NCBI GenBank assembly: GCA_937873515.1
Contig: CALMYB010000007.1
Span: 1-64,000 of the forward strand
Reading direction: 5' to 3'
DNA length: 64,000 nucleotides
Source of the DNA: an uncultured Acidobacteriota bacterium
GTDB lineage: Bacteria > Acidobacteriota > Blastocatellia > Pyrinomonadales > Pyrinomonadaceae
The notes under the pieces were generated by a model. The model searched no databases and had not been told where the DNA came from. It saw only the letters and a list, made by a program, of their open reading frames with translations. The first letter of the stretch is position 1; each line of letters begins with the position of its first letter. Position numbers and translations under genes: made by a program. Below are positions 14,576 through 23,225 of this stretch, in pieces.

Positions 14576-17037
14576 CTGATGGTGATGCCGGACCAACCGT
14601 CGGGATTGGCACCGGCTGAGGTTAGGGTATGTTCGAGCTTCTTGAGCGTGGCCGCGATCCCCGCGATCTCCGCCTTGTCGCCGTTGAGCTGCTCTAGTGA
14701 TCTCATCTTCATATTTAGAATGTAGCCGCGCCAGATCATTGTCTCGATGTTGGTTTCTGATTTTGTCAGACGGTCGTACTCATCTAAGATCGCGAGGCCG
14801 TGGTTTGCGATCTTTAGAATATTTCCGGGCTGGTTCCGCAGCATTGCAATGTCGATTTGGCTCTTTACGACGCTCAGTTCGTCAAGCTTTGCTTCGATAT
14901 TGTTCGGATCGTCTTTTTCAAATTTGGCAAGCAGGTCGGCGGCCGTCTTCTGATATTTCTCAGCCTCGTCGAATCTTCCGAGAAACGGAAGTGCGATCGC
15001 AATGTTGAGATTGTTGACGAACTCGAAGCGGCTCCATGATCTTGCTTTTGGGGCGACCTTGAAGAGTTGGTCACCGAACCGGATCGCATCCTGCATAGCG
15101 CTGATACTTTCCTCTAGGAGAGGGCGGGCAAGATCCGGCCGCCGTTGAGTAAGGTAATAACGTAGGCCCAACCATCTACACACGTTGCTAAGGCGAGCGG
15201 CGGTTACGGCCAATATATTCAAGAGCCTTGGGTCGTTCGGGTACTTCGAATCGAGTTCCTTGGCCTTTGCCATTACCTCTAAGTAGTTCTCTCGGCCCTT
15301 TCGGTCACCTTCCATCGCATCTTCGGTCGGAACAAGGTAACCAACCTCAAGGAGCCGCACGCTGAGCCAGTGTATTCGACGGTCAAGGTCGTCCGGGTCC
15401 GCAGCGAGGGCGATGTCTAGGATCTCGCGAGACAGTGTATGGAACTTGGATACGGCCTGGCTTTTTCGAGTTAAGATCTGTGCGAAATCGGAAAGCGACG
15501 TGGCGAATTCATCAAGCAGGTCTAAGCGGTCGGGACGAAGCTCGATTGCTTTTGCGAGGAGTTGAATACCTTTGTTCTCGTTCACGATCGCCTCGTTCGT
15601 TTTGCCGAGGTTCGCTCCGTATATCATTCCCTGCACGGAGGCGACCTTTCGGTATCCGATCGCCATCTCCTTTAGAAGATCCGGGTCGGCCGTCTCGTTC
15701 GCAGAGATCGTGTCAAGATAGCCGACCGCATCGGAGACGAGCCGCTCCTGCAATTGTAACGATCCAGGAAGCTTGGCAATCTCATCGTTATAGGTAAGGA
15801 TCAGTGAATTCGCGATCTTCCGCACCTGTGCGAAATTAGCTTCGGCGCGAGCTTGTTCGCGGCGAGCCGCAACGGCCTGCCAAATAGCTATAGAGGTTGT
15901 TGCAAGTAATAGGATGAGGCCGACCGAGGCGACCGCCGCGAGCAGTTTGTTGCGCCCGACGAACTTCCTCGCCCGATAAGCAAAAGACTGCGAATGTGCC
16001 GTGACAGGGTAGCCGTTGAGGTACCGGTCGATGTCGCTCGAAAGCTGATCGACGGAGGCATATCGCCGCGAAACATCCTTCTCAAGGCATTTTAGAACGA
16101 TGTTGTCGAGGTCTCCCTTGAGGACGCGTCCACCCGAATTCATCGAGGGTTTTTGCGGGTCGATCTCGCGAATGCCGCGTGAGATATCTGTGCGACCGAC
16201 GCCGTAGATCTCGGCCGGCTTTTTGCCGGTTAGCAGTTCGTAGAGTACGACACCGAGTGTGTAGATGTCGGACGCGGTCGAGATCGGAGTATCAAGTATC
16301 TGCTCGGGGCTCGCATATTCGGGAGTGATCGGAGCGTTCACGGTTTGCGTTTGTGCTTCGCCGCCGAGGATCTTTGCAATGCCGAAATCGAGCAGCTTCA
16401 CCTCGCCGTTCCTGGTCACGAGGATGTTGGAGGGCTTTAGGTCGCGATGGACGATCAAATGCCGGTGAGCGTAATTTACGGCCGAGCAGACCTGCTGAAA
16501 AAGCAAGAGGCGTTCGGCGATGCCGAGCCCGTTCTCGCTGCAATAGTTCGTTATCGGAGAGCCTTCTACGAGCTCCATCACGTAGTAAGGCAGCTTGTCG
16601 GCCGTAACGCCGCCGTCCAGCAGATGAACGATATTCGCGTGTTCGAGCTTTGCGAGGATCTGGCGTTCGTTTTTGAACCGCCGTTCGAGGTCAGCCGAAA
16701 GGAGGACGCGGTTAGAGATCTTGATCGCGACGTCTTGTTCGAACCCGCCGTCGGTGCGAAACGCACGAAAGACCGCTCCCATTCCACCACGGCCCAATTC
16801 CTCACCGATAATATACGGCCCTACCCGCGTGCCCACAAGCGACGCATCCAGGTCAACGGAAATCGGCTTGTCAAGAAAGGCATTCTCCCGCCCGTCCGCT
16901 AGAAGCAGGGCGACGAGTTCGTCGTAGAGCGTTTGATCGTCGAGTCGTACGCGCGAGAGATAATCGGCACGCTCTTCGGTCCGCATCTCAGTCGCCTCCG
17001 CAAAGACCGACATCAATCTTTCCCAACGGTCATCCAC
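14572..17037 (-). CDS. Transmembrane serine/threonine protein kinase with C-terminal helical repeats
   Basis: An 821-residue Hanks-type kinase. A short N-terminal region (1-65) precedes the kinase domain (about 73-340) with Gly-loop GRGGMG (82-87), VAIK K106, HRDLKPSN (197-204) and DFG (217-219). One membrane helix follows (about 366-388). Beyond it lies a long alpha-helical region (390-821) with TPR-like character, probably sensory. All catalytic residues are intact. The ECF sigma gene lies 7 bp upstream on the same strand. This sigma/kinase pairing is typical of Acidobacteriota and Planctomycetes and implies one signalling pathway. Confidence 0.93.
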   Translation of the reverse strand: MDDRWERLMSVFAEATEMRTEERADYLSRVRLDDQTLYDELVALLLADGRENAFLDKPISVDLDASLVGTRVGPYIIGEELGRGGMGAVFRAFRTDGGFEQDVAIKISNRVLLSADLERRFKNERQILAKLEHANIVHLLDGGVTADKLPYYVMELVEGSPITNYCSENGLGIAERLLLFQQVCSAVNYAHRHLIVHRDLKPSNILVTRNGEVKLLDFGIAKILGGEAQTQTVNAPITPEYASPEQILDTPISTASDIYTLGVVLYELLTGKKPAEIYGVGRTDISRGIREIDPQKPSMNSGGRVLKGDLDNIVLKCLEKDVSRRYASVDQLSSDIDRYLNGYPVTAHSQSFAYRARKFVGRNKLLAAVASVGLILLLATTSIAIWQAVAARREQARAEANFAQVRKIANSLILTYNDEIAKLPGSLQLQERLVSDAVGYLDTISANETADPDLLKEMAIGYRKVASVQGMIYGANLGKTNEAIVNENKGIQLLAKAIELRPDRLDLLDEFATSLSDFAQILTRKSQAVSKFHTLSREILDIALAADPDDLDRRIHWLSVRLLEVGYLVPTEDAMEGDRKGRENYLEVMAKAKELDSKYPNDPRLLNILAVTAARLSNVCRWLGLRYYLTQRRPDLARPLLEESISAMQDAIRFGDQLFKVAPKARSWSRFEFVNNLNIAIALPFLGRFDEAEKYQKTAADLLAKFEKDDPNNIEAKLDELSVVKSQIDIAMLRNQPGNILKIANHGLAILDEYDRLTKSETNIETMIWRGYILNMKMRSLEQLNGDKAEIAGIAATLKKLEHTLTSAGANPDGWSGITIS

Positions 17038-17044
17038 TCTGAAC

Positions 17045-17578
17045 CTATTTCAATCTATCCAGCAACCATGCACGGGTGTAACGCCAGCTGCGCATTATCG
17101 TCCTCTGAGAAAGTTCAAGTACGGAAGCGATCTCTTCGAACGTCAACCCTGCGAAAAAGTGCATCTCGACTATACGGACCTGTCGGTGATCCCTGAGTTC
17201 GAGTTCCTTAAGCAACTTCTCAAGGGCGAGGATATCGACGATGTCGTGATCGAACCCGGGAAGCGTGAGCGGCCCTACATCCTCAATAGAAACATTATTT
17301 CCGCCGCCACGTTTTTGCCGATTCCGGGCCTTCGCGTAATTGGCAAGTATCCGCCGCATCATCGTCGATGCGAGAGCGAGCACGTATTTTCGGTCATCAA
17401 AATCAAGCGAATGCTGCTCTCTCAACAACAGAAATACCTCGTTCACAAGCTCCGTCGGCTCAAGCGTGTGATTCCGCCGCTCACGACGTAAATGATACGC
17501 CGCAAGCCGCCGTAACTCAGAATAGATCAACGGCAGAAGGCTATCCAGCTTCCGAATTTCTCCTCTTTCATTTTCCAT
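17045..17578 (-). CDS. ECF-type RNA polymerase sigma factor
   Basis: A 177-residue alternative sigma factor. Region 2 has LLPLIYSELRRLAAYHLRRE and the LEPTELVNEVFLLL stretch. Region 4 has VRIVEMHFFAGLTFEEIASVLELSQRTIMRSWRYTRAWL with the helix-turn-helix. It belongs to the ECF group whose genes are coupled to Ser/Thr kinases instead of anti-sigma factors. No anti-sigma gene is adjacent, and the kinase starts 7 bp downstream, so the kinase may control sigma activity by phosphorylation (inference). Confidence 0.93.
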   Translation of the reverse strand: MENERGEIRKLDSLLPLIYSELRRLAAYHLRRERRNHTLEPTELVNEVFLLLREQHSLDFDDRKYVLALASTMMRRILANYAKARNRQKRGGGNNVSIEDVGPLTLPGFDHDIVDILALEKLLKELELRDHRQVRIVEMHFFAGLTFEEIASVLELSQRTIMRSWRYTRAWLLDRLK

Positions 17579-17737
17579 GTTTGTGAGAGAGAAGGCACCG
17601 GCATATCTGCCGATAGCTCAAAAGCGACTTGTAACTCACTACAAAAGCTGATCGATTCAGATTTTTTTCCAGGCGTGTCACAAAGTATGTCGAAACGGTG
17701 CGTTAATTAGTTAGCAATGGGCTAATCCTACGACCGA

Positions 17738-17935
17738 ATGCCCAAAAGGTTGCGGGTTTCCAAAAGGTATGTAATGGTAGCGCGGTTCCTATTTTCGCAC
17801 AATATGCCTATATTCCCTCGAAAAGGCCTTATCTTTGCTGAAGGTGTGCTGTTGTGCCACTGGTTGATCATTTGGGCCCCACTAACCAACGCCCAAAATC
17901 CACAAGTCCTTAATAACCTAGAGAGATGTCTATGA
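17738..17935 (+). CDS. Doubtful short frame with signal-peptide-like stretch
   Basis: A 65-codon frame. Its middle reads like a signal peptide (GLIFAEGVLLCHWLIIWAPL, then TNAQNPQ) and it stops soon after. It could be the stub of a decayed secreted-protein gene, or chance. No ribosome-binding site or homologue is recognised. Listed because the region has a downstream terminator on the same strand. Confidence 0.15.
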   Translation: MPKRLRVSKRYVMVARFLFSHNMPIFPRKGLIFAEGVLLCHWLIIWAPLTNAQNPQVLNNLERCL

Positions 17936-18034
17936 AATGCAGTACGGTGCACGGTTCCGCGTGACAAGATCAATTGATGGAAAGGGAATAGTCATAAGCC
18001 CGGCAAGTAAGCATCCTAGCCTCACTTCTTACAG

Positions 18035-18067
18035 AAGCCTCTTACCCACAACGGAGGCTTTTTTTTT
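18035..18067 (+). terminator. Rho-independent terminator with no obvious gene
   Basis: A perfect 7-bp stem AAGCCTC (18035-18041) and GAGGCTT (18054-18060), with a 12-base loop and a run of nine T (18059-18067). No protein gene ends nearby on this strand, so the transcript it ends may be a small RNA from 17.7-18.0 kb. Confidence 0.65.
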
Positions 18068-18198
18068 ACGGCAAAGGAGGGTTGGATTTCGGATGCGGGA
18101 TCAGCTCGCAACTCTGGGAAGAGCCGAATGTCTATTGGAGAGCCAGCGATTTGTGCTCCGGAAGTTTAGCTGGTGCGGAAGGCGGATGCTGGATCAGC

Positions 18199-18350
18199 TT
18201 TCAACTCCGTTAGGAGCGAAATGTTTGTAGCAACCGGAATCAAATGAATCTCGGAGCTCCGTGAGGAGCGACAGAAGAAGTCGGCGGCAAGCCGCCTTCG
18301 AGGTGATGTCGCGGGTTGCGTTCTACAAACATGCGGCTCCGATGGAGCCA
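18199..18350. repeat. Mosaic of short palindromic repeats (GCTCC/GGAGC and GGCGGC/GCCGCC types)
   Basis: Contains CTCCGTTAGGAGCGAAATG, GCTCCGTGAGGAGCGACAG, the 14-bp palindrome GGCGGCAAGCCGCC (18283-18296) and GCTCCGATGGAGCC. The same modules in inverted order make up 62260-62410 and 62670-62840. Confidence 0.8.
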
Positions 18351-18433
18351 AGAAACTGACCGTTCGCTGCTCCCTCCACCCCGGCCTTCGGCCACCCCTC
18401 CTCGGACAGGAGGCGAGCTGGCGGTACAGACAA

Positions 18434-18506
18434 GAGTGCCCTTACTAACGTGCGGGCTTCCGCAACGAACACACCCCGACCACCCGCTGACGCTGGGGTA
18501 CTGACA
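18434..18506. repeat. Dispersed GAGTGCCCTTACT repeat, copy 2
   Basis: GAGTGCCCTTACTAACGTGC, then GGGCTTCCGCAACG and CCCGCTGACGCTGGGGTACT. Partner of the copy at 10612-10674, slightly longer. Confidence 0.7.
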
Positions 18507-18570
18507 AGAGGCGGACGCGCGCGTCCCGCCTCTCCGTCGCAGGCGGTTCTGACGGGGTCGGATTTGCGAG

Positions 18571-19062
18571 CTATTTCCGATTCTTTTCCTTGCGGAAGCG
18601 TTTTAGGACCATTTCGCGGCGGAGTTTTGGGAGGTGGTCGATGAAGAGTTTGCCGTCGCAGTGGTCAGTCTCATGCTGGAAGGCACGGGCAGCGTAGCCT
18701 GAGGCTTCGCGTTCGAACCACTCGCCTTTCTCGTCCTGCGCACGCAGTTTTGCGGTCTCGGCACGCACGAGGACGGCCGGGACCTTGCCGACGGAGAGAC
18801 AGCCTTCGTGGCCGGATTGTTCGCCCGTGCGTTCGATGATCTCGGGGTTTGCGGCGATGAGCTTCACGCCGTCGCAATCCATCACGAAGAGCCGCAGATT
18901 CAGCCCGATCTGCGGAGCAGCGAGGCCGACGCCCTCGGCATCGTACATCGTCTCGAACATCTCTTCGCAGAGCGCAGCAAGAGCCTCGTCGAACTCGGTC
19001 ACAGGTTTGCCGACCTGGCCGAGAACGGCCTCGGGATATTCCGTTATCTTTTGAACTGCCAT
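18571..19062 (-). CDS. def: Peptide deformylase
   Basis: Removes the N-formyl group from new proteins. The 163-residue enzyme has all three motifs: GVGLAAPQIG (44-53), EGCLSV with metal ligand C88, and QHETDH with H130, catalytic E131 and H134 (Thr replaces the more usual Ile/Leu or similar). The ATG at 19062 overlaps the stop of the upstream zinc-ribbon gene by one base, so translation is coupled. Longer in-frame starts exist but add a basic tail without homology. Confidence 0.95.
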   Translation of the reverse strand: MAVQKITEYPEAVLGQVGKPVTEFDEALAALCEEMFETMYDAEGVGLAAPQIGLNLRLFVMDCDGVKLIAANPEIIERTGEQSGHEGCLSVGKVPAVLVRAETAKLRAQDEKGEWFEREASGYAARAFQHETDHCDGKLFIDHLPKLRREMVLKRFRKEKNRK

Positions 19063-19271
19063 CAGCGGGGAATGACTCCGGTGCGTGCGAGGCGTGAATA
19101 GCCGCGTCGGGCGAAGAAATTCTTTTCTTCGCGTGCGAGGCATTGCCAACAGATATTCCGCGGCTGGTCCGTCGGCGAATAGAACGTGTTGTAATGTTCC
19201 ATTTCCCGGTCACAACGCGCACAGCGAGTGACCGGTCTATCGGTTATTTTGGGATCAAGGGTTTCGATCAT
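19062..19271 (-). CDS. Small zinc-ribbon protein
   Basis: A 69-residue protein with two Cys pairs, CARC and CWQC, about 25 residues apart (zinc ribbon), and a basic C terminus. Function is unknown. It is tightly placed: its start overlaps the end of the upstream glycosyltransferase gene by 4 bp (ATGA), and its stop overlaps the def start by one base. The in-frame extension to 19370 lies inside the glycosyltransferase gene and is not used. Confidence 0.75.
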   Translation of the reverse strand: MIETLDPKITDRPVTRCARCDREMEHYNTFYSPTDQPRNICWQCLAREEKNFFARRGYSRLARTGVIPR

Positions 19272-20800
19272 TTGTCGATCTTCCTCAGTAATCTGACTTT
19301 CTCGAGATAAAAATCCTGCTCGGCAACTATAGTGTAATTGGCTTTGACGTAACTTTCCAGAGGAGTACACGCAAGAGTTTCCGTGCAGACGGAACCGGTC
19401 ACTAGCCAGATCTCTTTCGAGCCGGAGCCGATCTGCGAAATAAAGAAATCCGTCTCGGTGACGAGACTCGTTGGCGAACCCGCCGGAGCATTGCGTGCGA
19501 AGCGGAAGAATCCCTCTTCCGGAGCAATATGTACCTTTCCGTAGTACCTTTGCTTTAAAGCGAGCGTGTCGTAAACGGGGAAAACGTATATCGGACGGAA
19601 TTCGGAACTGGATTCAAGATATCTCGCGACGCGATCCCAATCGCCGCGTTTTGTCATCGTCGGGTAAAGCCCGATGATCGAGGCCTGAAAGAAGATCGCG
19701 AGGACCACTCCGCCTGCTGCGGCCGCTGTGAGTCGGAGCGGCTTTGAAACTATGACGGACGAAAGGTCAAAGCCGAGCGAGGCGGCCGCGAGCAATACGG
19801 GAACGAACGCGACGGTCGCGTGCCGGAGTTCGACGAGGTCGTTACCGACCGCAAAGTATGCAATGAGCAAACAACCGCACGTCGTGCCGGCAAGAGCGAG
19901 CAGTCGCCACGAGCGATTCGAAATGCTTCGCAGGTTCAGAACCGAAAAGATCGCGACCGCCGGAAGCATCAGCCGCACGATCCATAGCCTTGCGAACGCG
20001 AGACTGCTCCAGTCACCGCTCGGAAATAATCCGGCCGGCAGCAGCATTGTCATGAAATGCTGCCAAACGAGACGCAGGCCATCGATGAGCGAACGCGGTT
20101 CGGAATAGCCCTGCGTATTGATCGCGAATTGATCTCTTACAAGCAACGCCTGCGGCAGAAAAACGATTCCCACCGGAATCATCGAGATGAGAAAATTCAG
20201 GACATTCTTCGCACGCCGGGAAACGATGTTCGCCGCGAAACAGCCCGCGAGTACGAAGCCGAGGTAGTAATTCGTATAGAGAGCGACCGCGGCGACAATG
20301 ATAAAAGCGATGCGCGGCCGCGTGCGAGCATTCTCTCCCTGTGCGATAAGAGCCTCGTTCAGGTGAACTAGCAGTGCGGCGAGGACAATACCGAGTGCGT
20401 AACCGCGGATCTCAAGTGCGGCCCAGATCGCTAGCGGATGAAGGCCGAAGAGAGGTGCGGCGATCGCCGCCGCAAGGTCAGACAAAAAGCATCGAGCGAA
20501 TTTCCATACGAGGAAAATACCGGCCGTTGTGCAGATGATCGAGAACAGGCGAGCGAAAAAGACCGATTCACCGAACATTCGCCACAGAGACATTGTCCAA
20601 AAATAGAGCGGCGCCTGTTTTTCGTCGATCCATGCAAACTGAAACGCGTGCAGAAAACCGCTCTGCGTCGTGTAAAGCGTCGAGGCCTCATCGACCCAAA
20701 TGTTCAGCCAATAGGCGAGCGGCAGCACGATCGCGAGATGAACGGCGATCACCGCGAAGAGAGCATAACGCGAGAATTTGTAGTGGTTCTCGTTCATCAT
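19268..20800 (-). CDS. GT39-like polytopic glycosyltransferase
   Basis: A 510-residue integral membrane protein with many hydrophobic helices. Near the N terminus it has the acidic loop NIWVDEASTLYTT and a following WIDEKQAPLYFWTMSLW, the arrangement of PMT/ArnT-type GT-C enzymes that use polyprenyl-phosphate sugars. It probably transfers a sugar on the periplasmic side. It overlaps the next upstream gene by 4 bp. The C-terminal soluble part (about 400-510) is probably periplasmic. Donor and acceptor are unknown. Confidence 0.85.
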   Translation of the reverse strand: MMNENHYKFSRYALFAVIAVHLAIVLPLAYWLNIWVDEASTLYTTQSGFLHAFQFAWIDEKQAPLYFWTMSLWRMFGESVFFARLFSIICTTAGIFLVWKFARCFLSDLAAAIAAPLFGLHPLAIWAALEIRGYALGIVLAALLVHLNEALIAQGENARTRPRIAFIIVAAVALYTNYYLGFVLAGCFAANIVSRRAKNVLNFLISMIPVGIVFLPQALLVRDQFAINTQGYSEPRSLIDGLRLVWQHFMTMLLPAGLFPSGDWSSLAFARLWIVRLMLPAVAIFSVLNLRSISNRSWRLLALAGTTCGCLLIAYFAVGNDLVELRHATVAFVPVLLAAASLGFDLSSVIVSKPLRLTAAAAGGVVLAIFFQASIIGLYPTMTKRGDWDRVARYLESSSEFRPIYVFPVYDTLALKQRYYGKVHIAPEEGFFRFARNAPAGSPTSLVTETDFFISQIGSGSKEIWLVTGSVCTETLACTPLESYVKANYTIVAEQDFYLEKVRLLRKIDK

Positions 20801-22290
20801 GGCCGCAGGTCAAAGACGACGAACTCATCGGTCCAGGTCACGACCGGAAATCTCGCGGCAAGAGATCCTTCGAATCCGGGAGCTTGCGCGAGATCGGTCC
20901 TCTGCGCAACGAAATACCTTGTGCCAAGGGCCCGAAAACCCTCGACGGCCGAAACCGTCTGCCTGTCGCTGCAAATATTGAATCCCTTTCGGTCGAGCCA
21001 GTAGAACATATACGAGGCATTGTAAGCGAGCGCGTAGCCGTCCGCATCGACGCAGGCTCCGCCCGAAACAAGTATAAGCGCGTTGCGTTGAAGATACGGC
21101 TCGATCTGGCTCGCCTCGGCAAACGCTGGCTCGAGTTTGTGATGCTCAAGGAAGAGCTGCCGTATCGATCGAAGGTCAAATGCAAATGAAGCGAGCGACG
21201 CGATCACGATCAACATCGCGAGGACGCTTTGCGAGGTAATTTTTCTTTTGCTCTCTCGGACTAATGAAATGCCCTTTCCCGCACCGAATCCGATCAGCAA
21301 ACTCGCCGGGGCGACGGCGAAAACGTGATAGTAGTTTGCCCAATCGTCAGCGGTCGTTCGGGCAGCGACGATGAGAAACACAAACACCGACGCAAGCCAG
21401 ATGAGCGAAATTGATACTGCTCTTTCACGTCTTGCAAGAACGATCCCGACCACGGCGACGATCACGCCTATGCCGCCCCAAACCCACACGATCTCGTTGC
21501 GAAGGATGCCGATGATGAAGTATGGATTCGTGAAGAAATCCGTGCCGATCCAATGGTATTCATTCGAGATGCCGAGCGAATTTCCGTACGTGAGCCAAAG
21601 GAATTTTGCGTGCGTGTACCAAAGAACACCGGGAACAAGAGCGATCGCCGCGAAGGCATAGGCTCGCCGCGTTCTTAGCACGCGAAGGCCCTCTTTCCTG
21701 AGCCAGAGTATCGCAAAGACCAGGCCGATATGCAGCGATGTTGCTTTTGCGAGGATCGCGAGCGATGTGAAAACGGCACTTGAGTAGAGATCGGATGTCT
21801 TGTCCGTCCTCGTCCAGCGGGCGAAGAAGTGAACCGCTGCTATGTAGGCGAGCATCGTCAACGCTTCGGGCTGTACGGCCGTTGAAACTTCAAAGATCAA
21901 CGGGTTGAACGCAAAAAAACCGAATGCGGCAATGGCCGCCTCGGGAGAAAGTATGTCGCGCGCAAGGAACCAGAAGAATGCGAGAACGCCGAGCGAGAGC
22001 AGCAGCGAAATGATGCGGCCCGTTTCATCGTGAACACCGAGAACCTCATAAACCAAGGCGACCGTCCACGGATAGAGCGGGAACTCCATCTCAGCATAGC
22101 CCGGGCCCGTCCCGCGCCAATCGATCCGCGGATAGAGCGGATTCATTCCCTCGCGCGTGAAGTTTCGGGCGATGGAGCCGAGATCGCTTTCGCGCCAAGA
22201 CGCCCGGTCGAGAGGCCGAAAAGTGTCGGCAACTCTTAACAGGACGGCGGCCGCGAATAACGCTATTAGAACTGCACGCCTCGCCTTCAT
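20797..22290 (-). CDS. GT39-like polytopic glycosyltransferase (second copy)
   Basis: A 497-residue membrane protein of the same broad GT-C class but not a close copy. The first periplasmic loop has WRESDLGSIARNF and the MEFPLYPWTVALVYE segment typical of ArnT-like family members. It contains about a dozen helices and a soluble C terminus. The start at 22290 forms ATGA with the stop of the UbiA gene. An earlier in-frame Met at 22344 lies inside that gene. It likely adds a polyprenyl-phosphate-linked sugar to a surface glycan or lipid. Confidence 0.85.
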   Translation of the reverse strand: MKARRAVLIALFAAAVLLRVADTFRPLDRASWRESDLGSIARNFTREGMNPLYPRIDWRGTGPGYAEMEFPLYPWTVALVYEVLGVHDETGRIISLLLSLGVLAFFWFLARDILSPEAAIAAFGFFAFNPLIFEVSTAVQPEALTMLAYIAAVHFFARWTRTDKTSDLYSSAVFTSLAILAKATSLHIGLVFAILWLRKEGLRVLRTRRAYAFAAIALVPGVLWYTHAKFLWLTYGNSLGISNEYHWIGTDFFTNPYFIIGILRNEIVWVWGGIGVIVAVVGIVLARRERAVSISLIWLASVFVFLIVAARTTADDWANYYHVFAVAPASLLIGFGAGKGISLVRESKRKITSQSVLAMLIVIASLASFAFDLRSIRQLFLEHHKLEPAFAEASQIEPYLQRNALILVSGGACVDADGYALAYNASYMFYWLDRKGFNICSDRQTVSAVEGFRALGTRYFVAQRTDLAQAPGFEGSLAARFPVVTWTDEFVVFDLRP

Positions 22291-23225
22291 CCGTTCCCCA
22301 ATAGGTGCGGCAGATATACGACGAGAGATGCCGCGATGAGCCAAAGCAGGAGATTCAAGACCGTAGGCCGATCACGGAAGAGTATCTTGACCGGATCGCC
22401 GCCGGCATCACGCTGATAGATCAGGAATAGATAGCGAAAAACGCCGTAAACGACGAACGGGATCGTGATCAGCATCCATTGCGAGCCGACGCGTGCGACC
22501 GTCTCATCGGCCCGCGTGTAGAGTGCGTAGGTGATCAAAGCGGCACCGGCGCATATCGCCATTATCGAATCGAGAAACCGTAGAGAATACTCGCTCAGGT
22601 TCTTTCGGTGCGTACTTGCGGCGGAACGAAGGAGCGTGAGCTCATGCCGACGCTTTCCGAAGCCGACGAGCAAAGCGACCATCGAGGTGCAGATGATCAG
22701 CCATTCCGAGATCGAGACGTCGATCAGAACTGCGCCTGAGATCGCGCGAAGGACGAACCCGCTCGCGATCAGTATGACGTCGAGGATCACGACATTCTTC
22801 AGCTGAAGCGAATACGCGACGCACATCGCAAGATACAGGACGATGATGAGGGCGAACCGCGGGCTCAAGGCGAGCGAACCAAGTGCTGCTGCCGCAAAGA
22901 GGGCGACCATCGCGAACCGTGCTGCATTCACGTTCAATTCGCCGGCGGCAAGAGGCCGCGTGCATTTGATCGGATGTGAACGGTCCGAGCGGATGTCGCA
23001 AAGGTCGTTGAAAAGATAGATGCCGCTGCTTGCGGCACAAAAGATGAGAAAGCCGAGCGTGCTCGTCCAAAGATCGTGCAGATCGAAGAGGGAACGCGAA
23101 AAGATGACGCCGGAAAAAACAAGTAGGTTCTTGACCCATTCCTGCGGCCGCATCTCGACAAGCAGGCCGCGAAGATTCTTGCGGAGTGTCCAGGATGAAG
23201 GCTGATCTATCTCGATCGATCTCAC
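22287..23225 (-). CDS. UbiA-family prenyl-phosphate phosphoribosyltransferase (DPPR synthase-like)
   Basis: A 312-residue, nine-helix-type membrane enzyme. The first Asp motif reads NDLCDIRSDRSHPIKCTRPL (NDxxDxxxD), as in decaprenyl-phosphate 5-phosphoribosyltransferase, which joins PRPP to a polyprenyl phosphate. The opening RPQEWVKNLLVFSGVIFS and the ending DRPTVLNLLLWLI also fit that subfamily better than quinone or haem prenyltransferases. In mycobacteria the product feeds decaprenyl-phospho-arabinose. Here two GT39-like genes downstream could be users. Overlaps both neighbours by 4 bp. Confidence 0.85.
   Translation of the reverse strand: MRSIEIDQPSSWTLRKNLRGLLVEMRPQEWVKNLLVFSGVIFSRSLFDLHDLWTSTLGFLIFCAASSGIYLFNDLCDIRSDRSHPIKCTRPLAAGELNVNAARFAMVALFAAAALGSLALSPRFALIIVLYLAMCVAYSLQLKNVVILDVILIASGFVLRAISGAVLIDVSISEWLIICTSMVALLVGFGKRRHELTLLRSAASTHRKNLSEYSLRFLDSIMAICAGAALITYALYTRADETVARVGSQWMLITIPFVVYGVFRYLFLIYQRDAGGDPVKILFRDRPTVLNLLLWLIAASLVVYLPHLLGNG

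Larger units (their letters stand above)
17579..18570. other. Long repeat-bearing intergenic region
   Basis: About 1 kb with no gene I can support. It holds the upstream region of the ECF sigma gene (GTGTCACA at 17675-17682 is a candidate promoter element), a short frame at 17738-17935 (below), an orphan rightward terminator (18035-18067), palindromic REP-like repeats (18199-18350) and the second GAGTGCCC repeat (18434-18506). Confidence 0.7.

Noticed and set aside
17640..18035. Known structural RNA (6S, RNase P, SRP) before the orphan terminator
   Set aside because: I looked for their conserved cores and did not find them; only an unspecified small RNA remains possible.
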